Shown piece by piece: positions 8,574 through 15,989 of a stretch of 64,000 nucleotides of DNA. Source of the DNA: Polaribacter porphyrae (GTDB taxonomy: Bacteria; Bacteroidota; Bacteroidia; Flavobacteriales; Flavobacteriaceae); the NCBI RefSeq assembly GCF_002954685.1, contig NZ_MSCN01000001.1:1754429-1818428 (forward strand), read 5' to 3'. The position numbers and the translations under genes were made by a program. Within the stretch, counting starts at the first letter, position 1; the number at the start of each line of letters is the position of its first letter. The notes under the pieces were generated by a model. It had not been told where the DNA came from. It saw nothing but the letters and a program-made list of their open reading frames with translations, and did no database searches.

Positions 8574-10093
8574 TGAAAAAACTATATATCTTAATCATAA
8601 TTACCTTTTTTACTTCTAAAGTTTCAGTAAGTCAAGAGTTACCAAAATTCATAAAAGACAGCTTAGATTCTTACATATCACAAAATATAAAAAAATGGAA
8701 TTTACCAGGTCTATCCATAGCCATTGTAAAAGACGGAAAAACAACCCATTTAAAGGGCTATGGTGTTAGAGCTATAAATTCAAAAGAACCTGTTGATGAA
8801 ACAACAATGTTTCAAATAGCATCCATAACAAAATCTTTTACGGCTACGTTAGTTGCAATGCTACATGAGGAGAAAAAACTATCATTAAACGATAAGGTTA
8901 CTAAATGGTTGCCTTATTTTCAATTAAAAGATTCTACAATTTCACAACTGGTAGATATAGAGGACTTATTGTCTCATAGAATTGGTTTTGGTAATCATCA
9001 AGGCGATTTAAATTTTGAAAAACCACCAACTCAAAGAAGACAAATAATTGAAGGAATGTCTAAACTCAATATTTCAAAAAAGTTTAGAGGCAGTTTTGGA
9101 TATTCTAATAAGTCTTTTATTGCTGCTGGTGATGTAATAAATGCCGTAACAAAAAAAACTTGGGAAGAAACTATACAAGAAAAGATATTTCTACCCTTAA
9201 ATATGTCAAGTACAGAACCAAGTTTAAATACAAATTTTAAGTATCCTAACATTGCTTACCCCCACACATATTTTAGAGGTAAACAAGTAATTAGAGATTT
9301 TGTTCCAATAACTGTAGAGGCACCAGCTGGTGCTATTTTATCTAATGCCAAAGATATGTCAAATTGGTTAAAAGTTCAGCTTTCATTAGGAATGTTAAAC
9401 GATAAACGAGTTATACCAAGAAGAGCAATAATGCAAACTCGTAGAGTTAAAAGTATTCAAGCTTTTTCTCAAAGTATAGATGCAAGAACACATTTCTACG
9501 CTTACGGTTTAGGATATTATATAAGAGATGTAGAAGGATACATAACATATCAACATAGTGGTGGTGGTTATGGTTTTTCAACGAATCATGTAATAGTCCC
9601 AGAAAAAGGTTTAGCCTTTATAATCTTAACAAATAGTGATGTTAGCGATTTTTATATGAATTTAACAAATGTAATTTTAGATGCATTTTTAGATAAACCA
9701 TTCAAAGATTATTCTAAAGAATCTCTAAAGGATTTTGAAGAAAATAATAATCAGATTTTAAAAGAAATGGATTCTTTAACTGCAATTGTGAATTCTAATT
9801 TAAAACCTAAACTCAGTCTAAATGATTTCTCTGGCACATATGTAAATTCAACTGTTGGAAAATTAAACATCGTGAACAAAAATGGAAAATTAAAAGTTTT
9901 ACTACCAGATTATCTAAAAATCTCAGGTGATTTAGAATATATAGGCGATAACGAGTTCTTATGTACTTTTTCTGATTATGATTTTGGGGTAATTAAAATA
10001 CCTTTCAAAATAAAGAATGGTAAAGTAGAAAGTTTAATTCTGAACATAGAAAGTTACGAAGATTTTGACTACCATTTTGTGAAGGAAAATTAA
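8573..10093 (+). CDS. class-C beta-lactamase-fold serine hydrolase, secreted
   Basis: A 506-aa protein with a signal peptide (1-20, ending SVSQ). The motifs are S84-I-T-K87, Y177-S-N179 and H328-S-G-G331. A C-terminal beta domain (about 415-506) resembles the DUF3471/lipocalin-like domain common in this family. It is the third such hydrolase within 8 kb and is translationally coupled to the S41 peptidase. An amidohydrolase gene follows after 31 nt. Family knowledge suggests D-amino-acid peptidase or esterase activity; nothing in the sequence decides between them. Confidence 0.85.
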   Translation: MKKLYILIIITFFTSKVSVSQELPKFIKDSLDSYISQNIKKWNLPGLSIAIVKDGKTTHLKGYGVRAINSKEPVDETTMFQIASITKSFTATLVAMLHEEKKLSLNDKVTKWLPYFQLKDSTISQLVDIEDLLSHRIGFGNHQGDLNFEKPPTQRRQIIEGMSKLNISKKFRGSFGYSNKSFIAAGDVINAVTKKTWEETIQEKIFLPLNMSSTEPSLNTNFKYPNIAYPHTYFRGKQVIRDFVPITVEAPAGAILSNAKDMSNWLKVQLSLGMLNDKRVIPRRAIMQTRRVKSIQAFSQSIDARTHFYAYGLGYYIRDVEGYITYQHSGGGYGFSTNHVIVPEKGLAFIILTNSDVSDFYMNLTNVILDAFLDKPFKDYSKESLKDFEENNNQILKEMDSLTAIVNSNLKPKLSLNDFSGTYVNSTVGKLNIVNKNGKLKVLLPDYLKISGDLEYIGDNEFLCTFSDYDFGVIKIPFKIKNGKVESLILNIESYEDFDYHFVKEN

Positions 10094-10124
10094 TTTTACA
10101 TAAACCAATTAAACTTACAATAAA

Positions 10125-11417
10125 ATGAAATTTTTAACATCCATAATAGTCTTAATTTCTTTTCACCTTTCTGTAAATGCTCAAAATATTGAAATTAAAA
10201 ATGCATCTTGGTTTGATGGTCAAAAATTTCAAAAAAGAAAATTATTTATAAAAGAAGGGCTCTTCACTTTTGCACAACCAGATACTGTTCATAAACAAAT
10301 AGATTTACAAGGAAAATTTATTTTACCAGCTTATGGCGAAGCTCATACCCATAATTTATCTAATAATTATGGTATAGACTATTTAATAGAACAATACCTA
10401 AACGAGGGCATATTATATATTCAAGTTTTAGGTGGTTCACATAAAGGAAGATTAGATGTGAGAAATAAAATATTACAATCTAAATTACAGGTTAGCTATT
10501 CAAATGGAGGTATTACATGTACGTTAGGTCATCCTTACACAATTTATGAACCACTTGCTATGGGAATCTATAACAGTTCTGAAAGAAAAAGAAGAAAAGA
10601 AGAAATCAGAGATAGTAGGTTAGTAGAAAATGATGCTTACTGGTTTTTTGACAGTATCGAGGATGTAGATAATAAGTGGGATCAATTGCTTATTACAAAG
10701 CCAGATGTTATCAAAATAATGCTACTTTTTGCAGATCGATATGACTCATTATATAATAATACCAATAAGTTAGGTGATAAAGGTTTGTCACCAAGTGTAG
10801 CAAAATATGTTGTTCAAAAGGCCAAAGCTCATAATTTAAGAGTTTTTGCGCATGTAGAGACAGCTTTCGATTTTAGAACAGCTCTAAATATTGGTGTTGA
10901 TGTTGTGGCTCATCTCCCTGGATATTCGTGGAATGGTGATGATAAAACGCTAATTAATTATACTTTATCTAATCAAGATTTATTAAATGCAAAAAAAAAT
11001 AATGTGAGCATAGTAACTACAGCATCTATATCAAAAAACTATGCAAATATTAGAGTTGATGACAAGTTAGTATTTAATCAAGAAAGATTTAATAAAGTTA
11101 TAGAATATCAAAAAGAATTGATTAAACGTATCATTAAGTATAAAGTAAATCTCTCTGTAGGTAGCGATGTTTACAGTAAAACTCTTTTTGAGGAGGTTAA
11201 TTATTTAAAAGAACACAACATATTAAATAATTTGCAGATTATAAATAGTATTTGTGTTGTAAATCCTAAACTTATTTTTCCTTATAGAAAAATTGGTGAA
11301 ATTAATGAAGGGTATGAAGCAAACTTTGTAGTATTAGATAGCAACCCATTAGTAAACATAAACAGTTTAAAAAATATCCAAGATTTATATTTTAAAGGTA
11401 GTAGTATTAAAATGTAA
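10125..11417 (+). CDS. secreted amidohydrolase-family protein
   Basis: A 430-aa protein with a signal peptide ending VNAQ. Metal-ligand positions typical of the amidohydrolase superfamily are present: H74-T-H76 (EAHTHN), K197 as a possible bridging lysine, H243 (FAHVET), H263 (VAHLPGY) and D348 (GSDVY). The C-terminus has the usual composite-sheet closing motif GYEANFVVLDSNPL. Related exported enzymes act on dipeptides, imides or acylated amino acids. Standing after peptidases and serine hydrolases, it may act late in degrading a modified peptide; that is inference. Confidence 0.8.
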   Translation: MKFLTSIIVLISFHLSVNAQNIEIKNASWFDGQKFQKRKLFIKEGLFTFAQPDTVHKQIDLQGKFILPAYGEAHTHNLSNNYGIDYLIEQYLNEGILYIQVLGGSHKGRLDVRNKILQSKLQVSYSNGGITCTLGHPYTIYEPLAMGIYNSSERKRRKEEIRDSRLVENDAYWFFDSIEDVDNKWDQLLITKPDVIKIMLLFADRYDSLYNNTNKLGDKGLSPSVAKYVVQKAKAHNLRVFAHVETAFDFRTALNIGVDVVAHLPGYSWNGDDKTLINYTLSNQDLLNAKKNNVSIVTTASISKNYANIRVDDKLVFNQERFNKVIEYQKELIKRIIKYKVNLSVGSDVYSKTLFEEVNYLKEHNILNNLQIINSICVVNPKLIFPYRKIGEINEGYEANFVVLDSNPLVNINSLKNIQDLYFKGSSIKM

Positions 11418-11539
11418 GTTAAGTTTTTAAAATTAACACTAATTAACACTGATTAACTTAAAAATTGAATTTGAGAGGCTAATTTTCAGGTGTATAACAT
11501 ATAAATATATCTAAAATGAAAAATTAAAAAAAAGTAATT

Positions 11540-12016
11540 ATGTTCTTGTTTCTTCTTACAGAAATTATCACTTATGCTCAAAAGAATAACGCCTGTAAAG
11601 TTATTTACGAGGCAGATAAAAATGGTAAAACAGTATCAGGTAATCTTGCAAAGTTAAAAGAGTATGTACAAAATGGGAACCCAATAAGAGTCGGTTGGAG
11701 TTTAAAGTTCCCCAATCCTCTTAAGAAAAACGAAATTATAGAAATGGAACATTGGACAGACGCTGGTTTTGTAACAACACTTCAAGGTCATGTATTTGTT
11801 CAAGTAAAAAGTATTTTTCAACAAGGCTCTATGATAGCTAATCCTCCAGGTGTTAGTTTGGTAGATGATAGAGCAAATAGTTGGGTGGGTATAATAGGTA
11901 CTACTGGTGTTATGCGTCAAAAGTTTGCAGAAAGCGAAAAGTTGACAAAGATGTATAAAGATATGGGTATTCTAACGAGAAAATTAAAGAAGAATATAAA
12001 AAACAAGAGACTATGA
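11540..12016 (+). CDS. hypothetical secreted protein, signal peptide possibly truncated by a stop codon
   Basis: A 158-aa ORF whose body (RVGWSLKF, MEHWTDAGFVTT, VFVQVKSIFQQG, WVGIIGTTG) looks like a folded domain; I do not recognise a named family. The frame continues upstream: ATG at 11516, AAA, AAT, then TAA at 11525-11527, AAA AAA GTA ATT, then ATG 11540. Reading through the TAA would give a more normal basic signal-peptide start (MKN-x-KKVIMFLFLL). From ATG 11540 the start is MFLFLLTEIITYAQ, which is hydrophobic but lacks positive charges. Export may be impaired, or the stop may be an error or a recent mutation. Confidence 0.6.
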   Translation: MFLFLLTEIITYAQKNNACKVIYEADKNGKTVSGNLAKLKEYVQNGNPIRVGWSLKFPNPLKKNEIIEMEHWTDAGFVTTLQGHVFVQVKSIFQQGSMIANPPGVSLVDDRANSWVGIIGTTGVMRQKFAESEKLTKMYKDMGILTRKLKKNIKNKRL

Positions 12017-12059
12017 AGTTTAATACTAAAATTATAAAACACATAAAATATTAAACAGT

Positions 12060-13202
12060 ATGAAAATAAAAATTTTATCTATTCTAATCCTATCTTTTTT
12101 ACTTTCTTGTAAACCAACAAAAGAAATTAAGCAAGAAAAATTAATAATTGAAGGTAATATTAAAAATTTGCCAGATGGTGTTCAAATAATGTTAATGAGC
12201 GATGGAAAAACTATTGGAAAAGACACAATTAATAATGGTCAATTTAGGTTTTCGGATAGTCTAATTATTACGCCATCAAAACTCACTTTAATGTCTGTTA
12301 ACTCAAAAACTCGTGAATATTCAGCACGCGAGTTTTGGGCAAATAATAGTTTGACAAAAATTAATGGAAATGGAAAATATTTATCTGGTTGGAATATTAC
12401 AAATAATACCAAAAATCAAAAGAAATTAAATAAATTTATTAATAGCACAAAACTAATATTAGTTGCTATAGATAGTATTGAGCATTTAAGGGTTAAAAGT
12501 CTTCAAAAAAATAATAGAAGTCAAATAGATTTTTATACTAATAAAAAAGACTCTCTAAATAATATTAAAAATTTAAAAGAATTTGAAATAATTAAAAGTG
12601 ACTTCAATAATGAAATAGCGGTTGATAAACTTTACAAAATTGTAAAGTTCAATAATGTGTTAAATAAAGACGAAGTGAAAATAATTTATAATAAGTTGGA
12701 TGACAAATTTAAAAACTCTTTAAAAGGTGAAGGTATATTGATTAGAACTAAAAATATAATAATTCCTGAAAAAGGTGACAAAATGGTAGATTTAAATTTA
12801 TTTAATATCGCTGGGAAAATGCATAAATTAAGTGAATATAGTGGTAAGTATTTATTGATTAATTTTTGGGGCGATGGATGTTATCCAACAATTAAAGCTA
12901 TTCCTCACCTTAATAAATTACAAACTCAAAATTCAGAAATATTGACTGTGATTGGAATAAGTTTAGATGAAAATGTTGAAAGGTGGAAAAATTCAGTAAA
13001 AAGCCGTAAATTAAAATATACAAATTTAACAGATGGGAAAGGAAGTTATTCTGGCTCTAGCGTAAAATATGGCGCAGATAAAGGAACACCATACTATTAT
13101 TTAATTGATAAAAATGGAATAATTTTAGAAAATTGGTTTGGATATACAGATGGAGTTTTTAAAGAGAAATTAGGTAAACATATTTCCACTTTGAAATTAT
13201 AA
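12060..13202 (+). CDS. TlpA/AhpC-TSA-like thioredoxin-fold lipoprotein lacking the second Cys
   Basis: A 380-aa lipoprotein (lipobox LLSC, Cys17). Residues about 27-125 match the DUF4369 type (IIEGNIKNLPDGVQIML). After a helical linker, a thioredoxin-fold domain starts near 240: MVDLNLFNIAGKMHKLSEYSG, then LINFWGDGCYPTIKAIP. The usual WCxPC/CxxC site is reduced to C274-Y-P-T277, so the resolving cysteine is absent. It therefore cannot work as a classic disulfide reductase; a peroxiredoxin-like or binding role is possible. The DUF4369-TlpA arrangement is common in Bacteroidota. A cassette-like inverted repeat lies just downstream. Confidence 0.8.
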   Translation: MKIKILSILILSFLLSCKPTKEIKQEKLIIEGNIKNLPDGVQIMLMSDGKTIGKDTINNGQFRFSDSLIITPSKLTLMSVNSKTREYSAREFWANNSLTKINGNGKYLSGWNITNNTKNQKKLNKFINSTKLILVAIDSIEHLRVKSLQKNNRSQIDFYTNKKDSLNNIKNLKEFEIIKSDFNNEIAVDKLYKIVKFNNVLNKDEVKIIYNKLDDKFKNSLKGEGILIRTKNIIIPEKGDKMVDLNLFNIAGKMHKLSEYSGKYLLINFWGDGCYPTIKAIPHLNKLQTQNSEILTVIGISLDENVERWKNSVKSRKLKYTNLTDGKGSYSGSSVKYGADKGTPYYYLIDKNGIILENWFGYTDGVFKEKLGKHISTLKL

Positions 13203-13221
13203 ATAACGAAAGAACAAAATC

Positions 13222-13333
13222 GTGTATAATTAATTGCTTGGTTTTAGCTAATTTACATAATCCCTCGCACTCTTTCTATCTGTTTTTTTATTTACGAACT
13301 ACAATATTAAAAAAAAAGCCAATAATTATACAC
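13222..13333. repeat. inverted repeat pair in a 232-nt intergenic region
   Basis: GTGTATAATTA at 13222-13232 faces its exact reverse complement TAATTATACAC at 13323-13333. The inner flanks are also nearly complementary (TTGC versus GCCAA). The arms are 90 nt apart and enclose a pyrimidine-rich stretch with no ORF. The layout resembles ends of small flavobacterial intergenic repeats or cassette recombination sites; this likeness is from memory. Confidence 0.5.
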
Positions 13334-13434
13334 AATAACATTTCAATAATTTTTTAATAATCAAGCATTAATTTTTAATACTTTATTAATAACATTAATA
13401 TAATACTTATTTAAAGTTAAATTCTTAAATAATT

Positions 13435-14046
13435 ATGAAAAAAAATAAAATAATAGTTTCAAGTGATAAATTCTCAATTTTTATAGCTTCGATGGCTTTA
13501 ATAGCTACAGTTTTTACTACTTATATACAATTTTTTCATAAAAACACTAATTTTTCTATAGGTGATATTAATTCAACACTCTCTCAAAATGATAGTTTAA
13601 ATACAACGTTTGATATTGAAATTCTTTTTCTAAATACAGGCAAAAATCCTGTAGCTATTAAAAAGTGGTCAACATTTTTATCTTCAGATAAAAGTAAGCC
13701 ACAAGGTGTTTGTTACAGTAATTCAATATTTCCTACAAATAATTCATTATTTACATTTTCTTGCAATTCTAACATTAATAAAATAGTTGAACCCAACACA
13801 TTAAATTTTATCAAATTAAATCTAAACATAGATAAAAATCAACTAAAAAAATATGCTAAAACCAATAATGTAAATACTGAAGAAAATAAATTTGAAGTTT
13901 ATTTGGGTGTAGTTCTAAAGTTTATAGACTCACAAGGTAAAAAAATTACTAACGAATTAATAATTAGAAAAATAACGTTTTTTAAGTCAAATAATATTTT
14001 ACAAGAAGATATAAAAATTGAAAAAGATGAGTTGAAAATTTATTAG
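13435..14046 (+). CDS. hypothetical single-pass membrane protein, 203 aa
   Basis: The N-terminus has a basic start, then one membrane segment at about residues 13-34 (IFIASMALIATVFTTYIQFF). The remaining 165 residues are beta-strand-rich and face the periplasm by inference; they include two Cys (VCYS and SCNS). No family recognised. It stands alone between the inverted repeat and rteC, so it may belong to the mobile remnant. Confidence 0.55.
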   Translation: MKKNKIIVSSDKFSIFIASMALIATVFTTYIQFFHKNTNFSIGDINSTLSQNDSLNTTFDIEILFLNTGKNPVAIKKWSTFLSSDKSKPQGVCYSNSIFPTNNSLFTFSCNSNINKIVEPNTLNFIKLNLNIDKNQLKKYAKTNNVNTEENKFEVYLGVVLKFIDSQGKKITNELIIRKITFFKSNNILQEDIKIEKDELKIY

Positions 14047-14156
14047 CATTAAATTATTAGTTAAAGATTTTTAAAAGATAAATATCATTTTTATTTCTTT
14101 AAACAACTATCCAAAAAGAAGGTTAAACAGTTACTCGTTTGGCCTCTTTGTAGTAA

Positions 14157-15002
14157 ATGAAAAAATACGAAGAAATACTATATAATTTAGATAATGCTCT
14201 CGATTTCCTAGAAACTGAGCAAGAAGATATTTTGCTAAAAGCAGAAGAAGGGATATTAATTTCTAAAAGAGCTTTAGATCAATTGCGAAACATTGTTTTA
14301 AAAAAGAAGTTTCGTAATAATAGTGAAGAGATTTATTTTTTTAAAATTGTAAAACCTCAGGTATTTAGTAAGCTTATCTACTATCAGAAACTTTTTAATA
14401 TCGAAAGTAAAAGACCTAGATCTAGTAATAAATCTCAAACAAAGTATTTTAATAAACATATTAACAGACTTCAAAATTATTTTAATGATCATCTTGAGTT
14501 TTATAATTATTATAGAAGAGGTGCTACATCATTAGATGAACATTATTTTGTACGTGGTAAAATAGATATTCGCTTATTCCCTGATACTTTTTCTTTTTTT
14601 ATAGATGATAAATTCTCCGCTAGTCACGATACAACTGTTGCAATTATCCTAGCTTATGATATGTTAATTGTTTACTTAAACACAGAAATCGATAAACTCG
14701 AAAACCGCAATTCCATGGAAACAACTATCAATCCTTATCAAAAAAAATCACGTTTATTTTGGACAGCAAATAAAACAGATTTAATAGAACTTATATATGC
14801 TTTACAATCTTCAGGTGCCGTTAATAGTGGTACAGCTGATATTAAAGAAATGGCATCCGCATGTGAAAGTCTATTTAACATAGAATTAGGAGATTATTAT
14901 AGAACATACCTTGAAATACGATCTCGCAAAACTAATCAAACAAAATTTATAGATAAACTTAAAGACGCATTAGTAAAACGTATTGCAGATGCCGATGAAT
15001 AA
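14157..15002 (+). CDS. rteC: RteC-family regulator of mobile-element excision
   Basis: A 281-aa protein matching RteC throughout: FFKIVKPQVFSKLIYYQKLF, ESKRPRSSNKSQTKYFNKHI, then EFYNYYRRGATSLDEHYFVRGK and ASHDTTVAIILAYDML. RteC controls excision genes of the Bacteroides element CTnDOT. RteC-domain genes are widespread in flavobacterial elements upstream of a small helix-turn-helix gene, exactly as here. This copy looks intact with no internal stop. The HTH gene and the next gene are damaged, so the element is probably defunct. The region contains no integrase, relaxase or transfer gene. Confidence 0.85.
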   Translation: MKKYEEILYNLDNALDFLETEQEDILLKAEEGILISKRALDQLRNIVLKKKFRNNSEEIYFFKIVKPQVFSKLIYYQKLFNIESKRPRSSNKSQTKYFNKHINRLQNYFNDHLEFYNYYRRGATSLDEHYFVRGKIDIRLFPDTFSFFIDDKFSASHDTTVAIILAYDMLIVYLNTEIDKLENRNSMETTINPYQKKSRLFWTANKTDLIELIYALQSSGAVNSGTADIKEMASACESLFNIELGDYYRTYLEIRSRKTNQTKFIDKLKDALVKRIADADE

Positions 15003-15004
15003 AC

Positions 15005-15155
15005 ACCCAAGATGTTCCCAAGTTGGGTCTTTTAATTAATAGAACTATAAATCATATAATTTGTGCTATTTTGTTTATATAGTATTTTTAAAGTCTAACA
15101 AAAAAACGTAAACAAACTCATTAAAAATGGGCATATAAAATTACCCAACTTGGGT
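15005..15155. repeat. paired palindromes CCCAA-S-TTGGG between rteC and the HTH gene
   Basis: CCCAAGTTGGG at 15017-15027 and CCCAACTTGGG at 15144-15154 are each palindromic about a central base. Together they form a 12-bp inverted repeat (15017-15028 against 15143-15154). A third half-site, ACCCAA, sits at 15005-15010 and can pair with TTGGGT 15023-15028 to form a hairpin followed by CTTTT, a possible rteC terminator. The palindromes could be operators or recombination core sites of the element. Confidence 0.5.
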
Positions 15156-15213
15156 GTAAATTGTGTTCTATTAAACTAAAAATATTTAATATTTGTAAAA
15201 CGAAAGTTAAATC

Positions 15214-15265
15214 AGAAAGAGGAGTTGTAAGATTGTTGGGAACACAATCTGCAACTTCTTCTTTT
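15214..15265 (+). promoter_or_regulatory. long leader hairpin before the HTH gene
   Basis: AGATTGT (15230-15236) pairs perfectly with ACAATCT (15244-15250). An outer stem, roughly 15214-15227 with 15252-15265, adds mostly paired bases including G-U pairs. The hairpin ends 16 nt before the ATG at 15282, where it could control translation or transcription of the excisionase-like gene. Confidence 0.45.
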
Positions 15266-15281
15266 ACAAAATCGTTTTCAA

Positions 15282-15561
15282 ATGCCAACATCAATTATTA
15301 CTACAGAAGACTTAAGAGAGTTTAAAGAAGAACTATTAGAAGATATTAAAGCAATGATAAATCATCAATCTGGCTTTGCTCCTAAAAAAGTGGTTAAAAT
15401 CTCCAGAAGTTCGAGATTTATTAAGCATATCTTCAGGCACATTACAAAATTTAAGAATCAATGGAATATTACCATACACAAAAGTTGGTGGTGTTATCTA
15501 TTACGATTACGAAGAAATTGTAAAAGTTTTAGAGGATAATCGTGTTTATAATAAGTTTTAA
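15282..15561 (+). pseudogene. helix-turn-helix (excisionase-like) gene, frameshifted in an A6 run
   Basis: The first frame gives MPTSIITTEDLREFKEELLE to APKK at 15282-15389. The continuation of the same family, KKWLKSPEVRDLLSISSGTL then RINGILPYTKVGGVIYYDYE, is in the +1 frame and ends at TAA 15559-15561. The switch lies at the six-A run 15384-15389; five A residues would restore a single protein of about 92 aa. The product would be a MerR-like/HTH_17 DNA-binding protein found next to RteC, with a likely role in excision or element gene control. Without slippage the first frame ends at 15539 with a wrong tail. Mutation, sequencing error and transcriptional slippage all remain possible. Confidence 0.75.
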
Positions 15562-15604
15562 ATAACTAATAAAAGCCTATCCTTTGGAGAGGTTGGAGGG
15601 GATT

Positions 15605-15826
15605 ATGCAAAACGTAAATTACATAAAACACTTAAAAGATGTATTCATTCAATTCTCAAAAGACAATTGATTAAATCCAACGCATAATAGTTTGTATGTT
15701 GGGCTATTCCAAATTTGGAATAACAATCGGTTTTTAATAGAATTTTATATCAATCGTAAAGAGGTTATGTGTTTTTCAAAAATTGGTTCTAAATCTACAT
15801 ATCATAAATGCAGTAAAGTATCGTGA
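15605..15826 (+). pseudogene. remnant of a mobile-element regulator or replication-associated gene
   Basis: From ATG 15605 the frame reads MQNVNYIKHLKDVFIQFSKDN, TGA (15668-15670), LNPTHNSLYVGLFQIWNNNR, then FYINRKEVMCFSKIGSKSTY and a stop at 15824-15826. This matches the start of a protein commonly placed just after the RteC-linked HTH gene in Bacteroidota. That protein normally has Arg at the TGA position (CGA to TGA is one transition) and continues far beyond this point. Both a nonsense mutation and loss of the 3' part are therefore indicated. The rest of the gap to 15989 holds no gene I can support. Confidence 0.7.
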
Positions 15827-15989
15827 TAAAATTTATATTCATAACTATGAAAATGTTATTTTTAGAATAATAAAGTATCATCTGTTATAAAATATAGATT
15901 TCAGAATTATTCCAACAAAAAATATGATTCTCTCTACTAAATTGAAATTTTAAAATGCTTAAGTTTATTGAAATTTAATTTTTCAAACA

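Noticed and set aside
1961..10093. Antibiotic resistance beta-lactamases
   Set aside because: The three proteins have the SxxK and YxN motifs but HxGG in place of KTG, lipocalin-like or TPR tails and peptidase neighbours, which fits general serine hydrolases better.
15391..15539. Continuation of the HTH gene in its first frame
   Set aside because: The residues after the A6 run do not match the family; the match continues in the +1 frame, so this tail is an out-of-frame artefact.
15810..15890. Short open stretch after the regulator remnant encoding KYRDKIYIHNYENVIF
   Set aside because: It looks somewhat protein-like but has no start and no family I know; it is too short to support.
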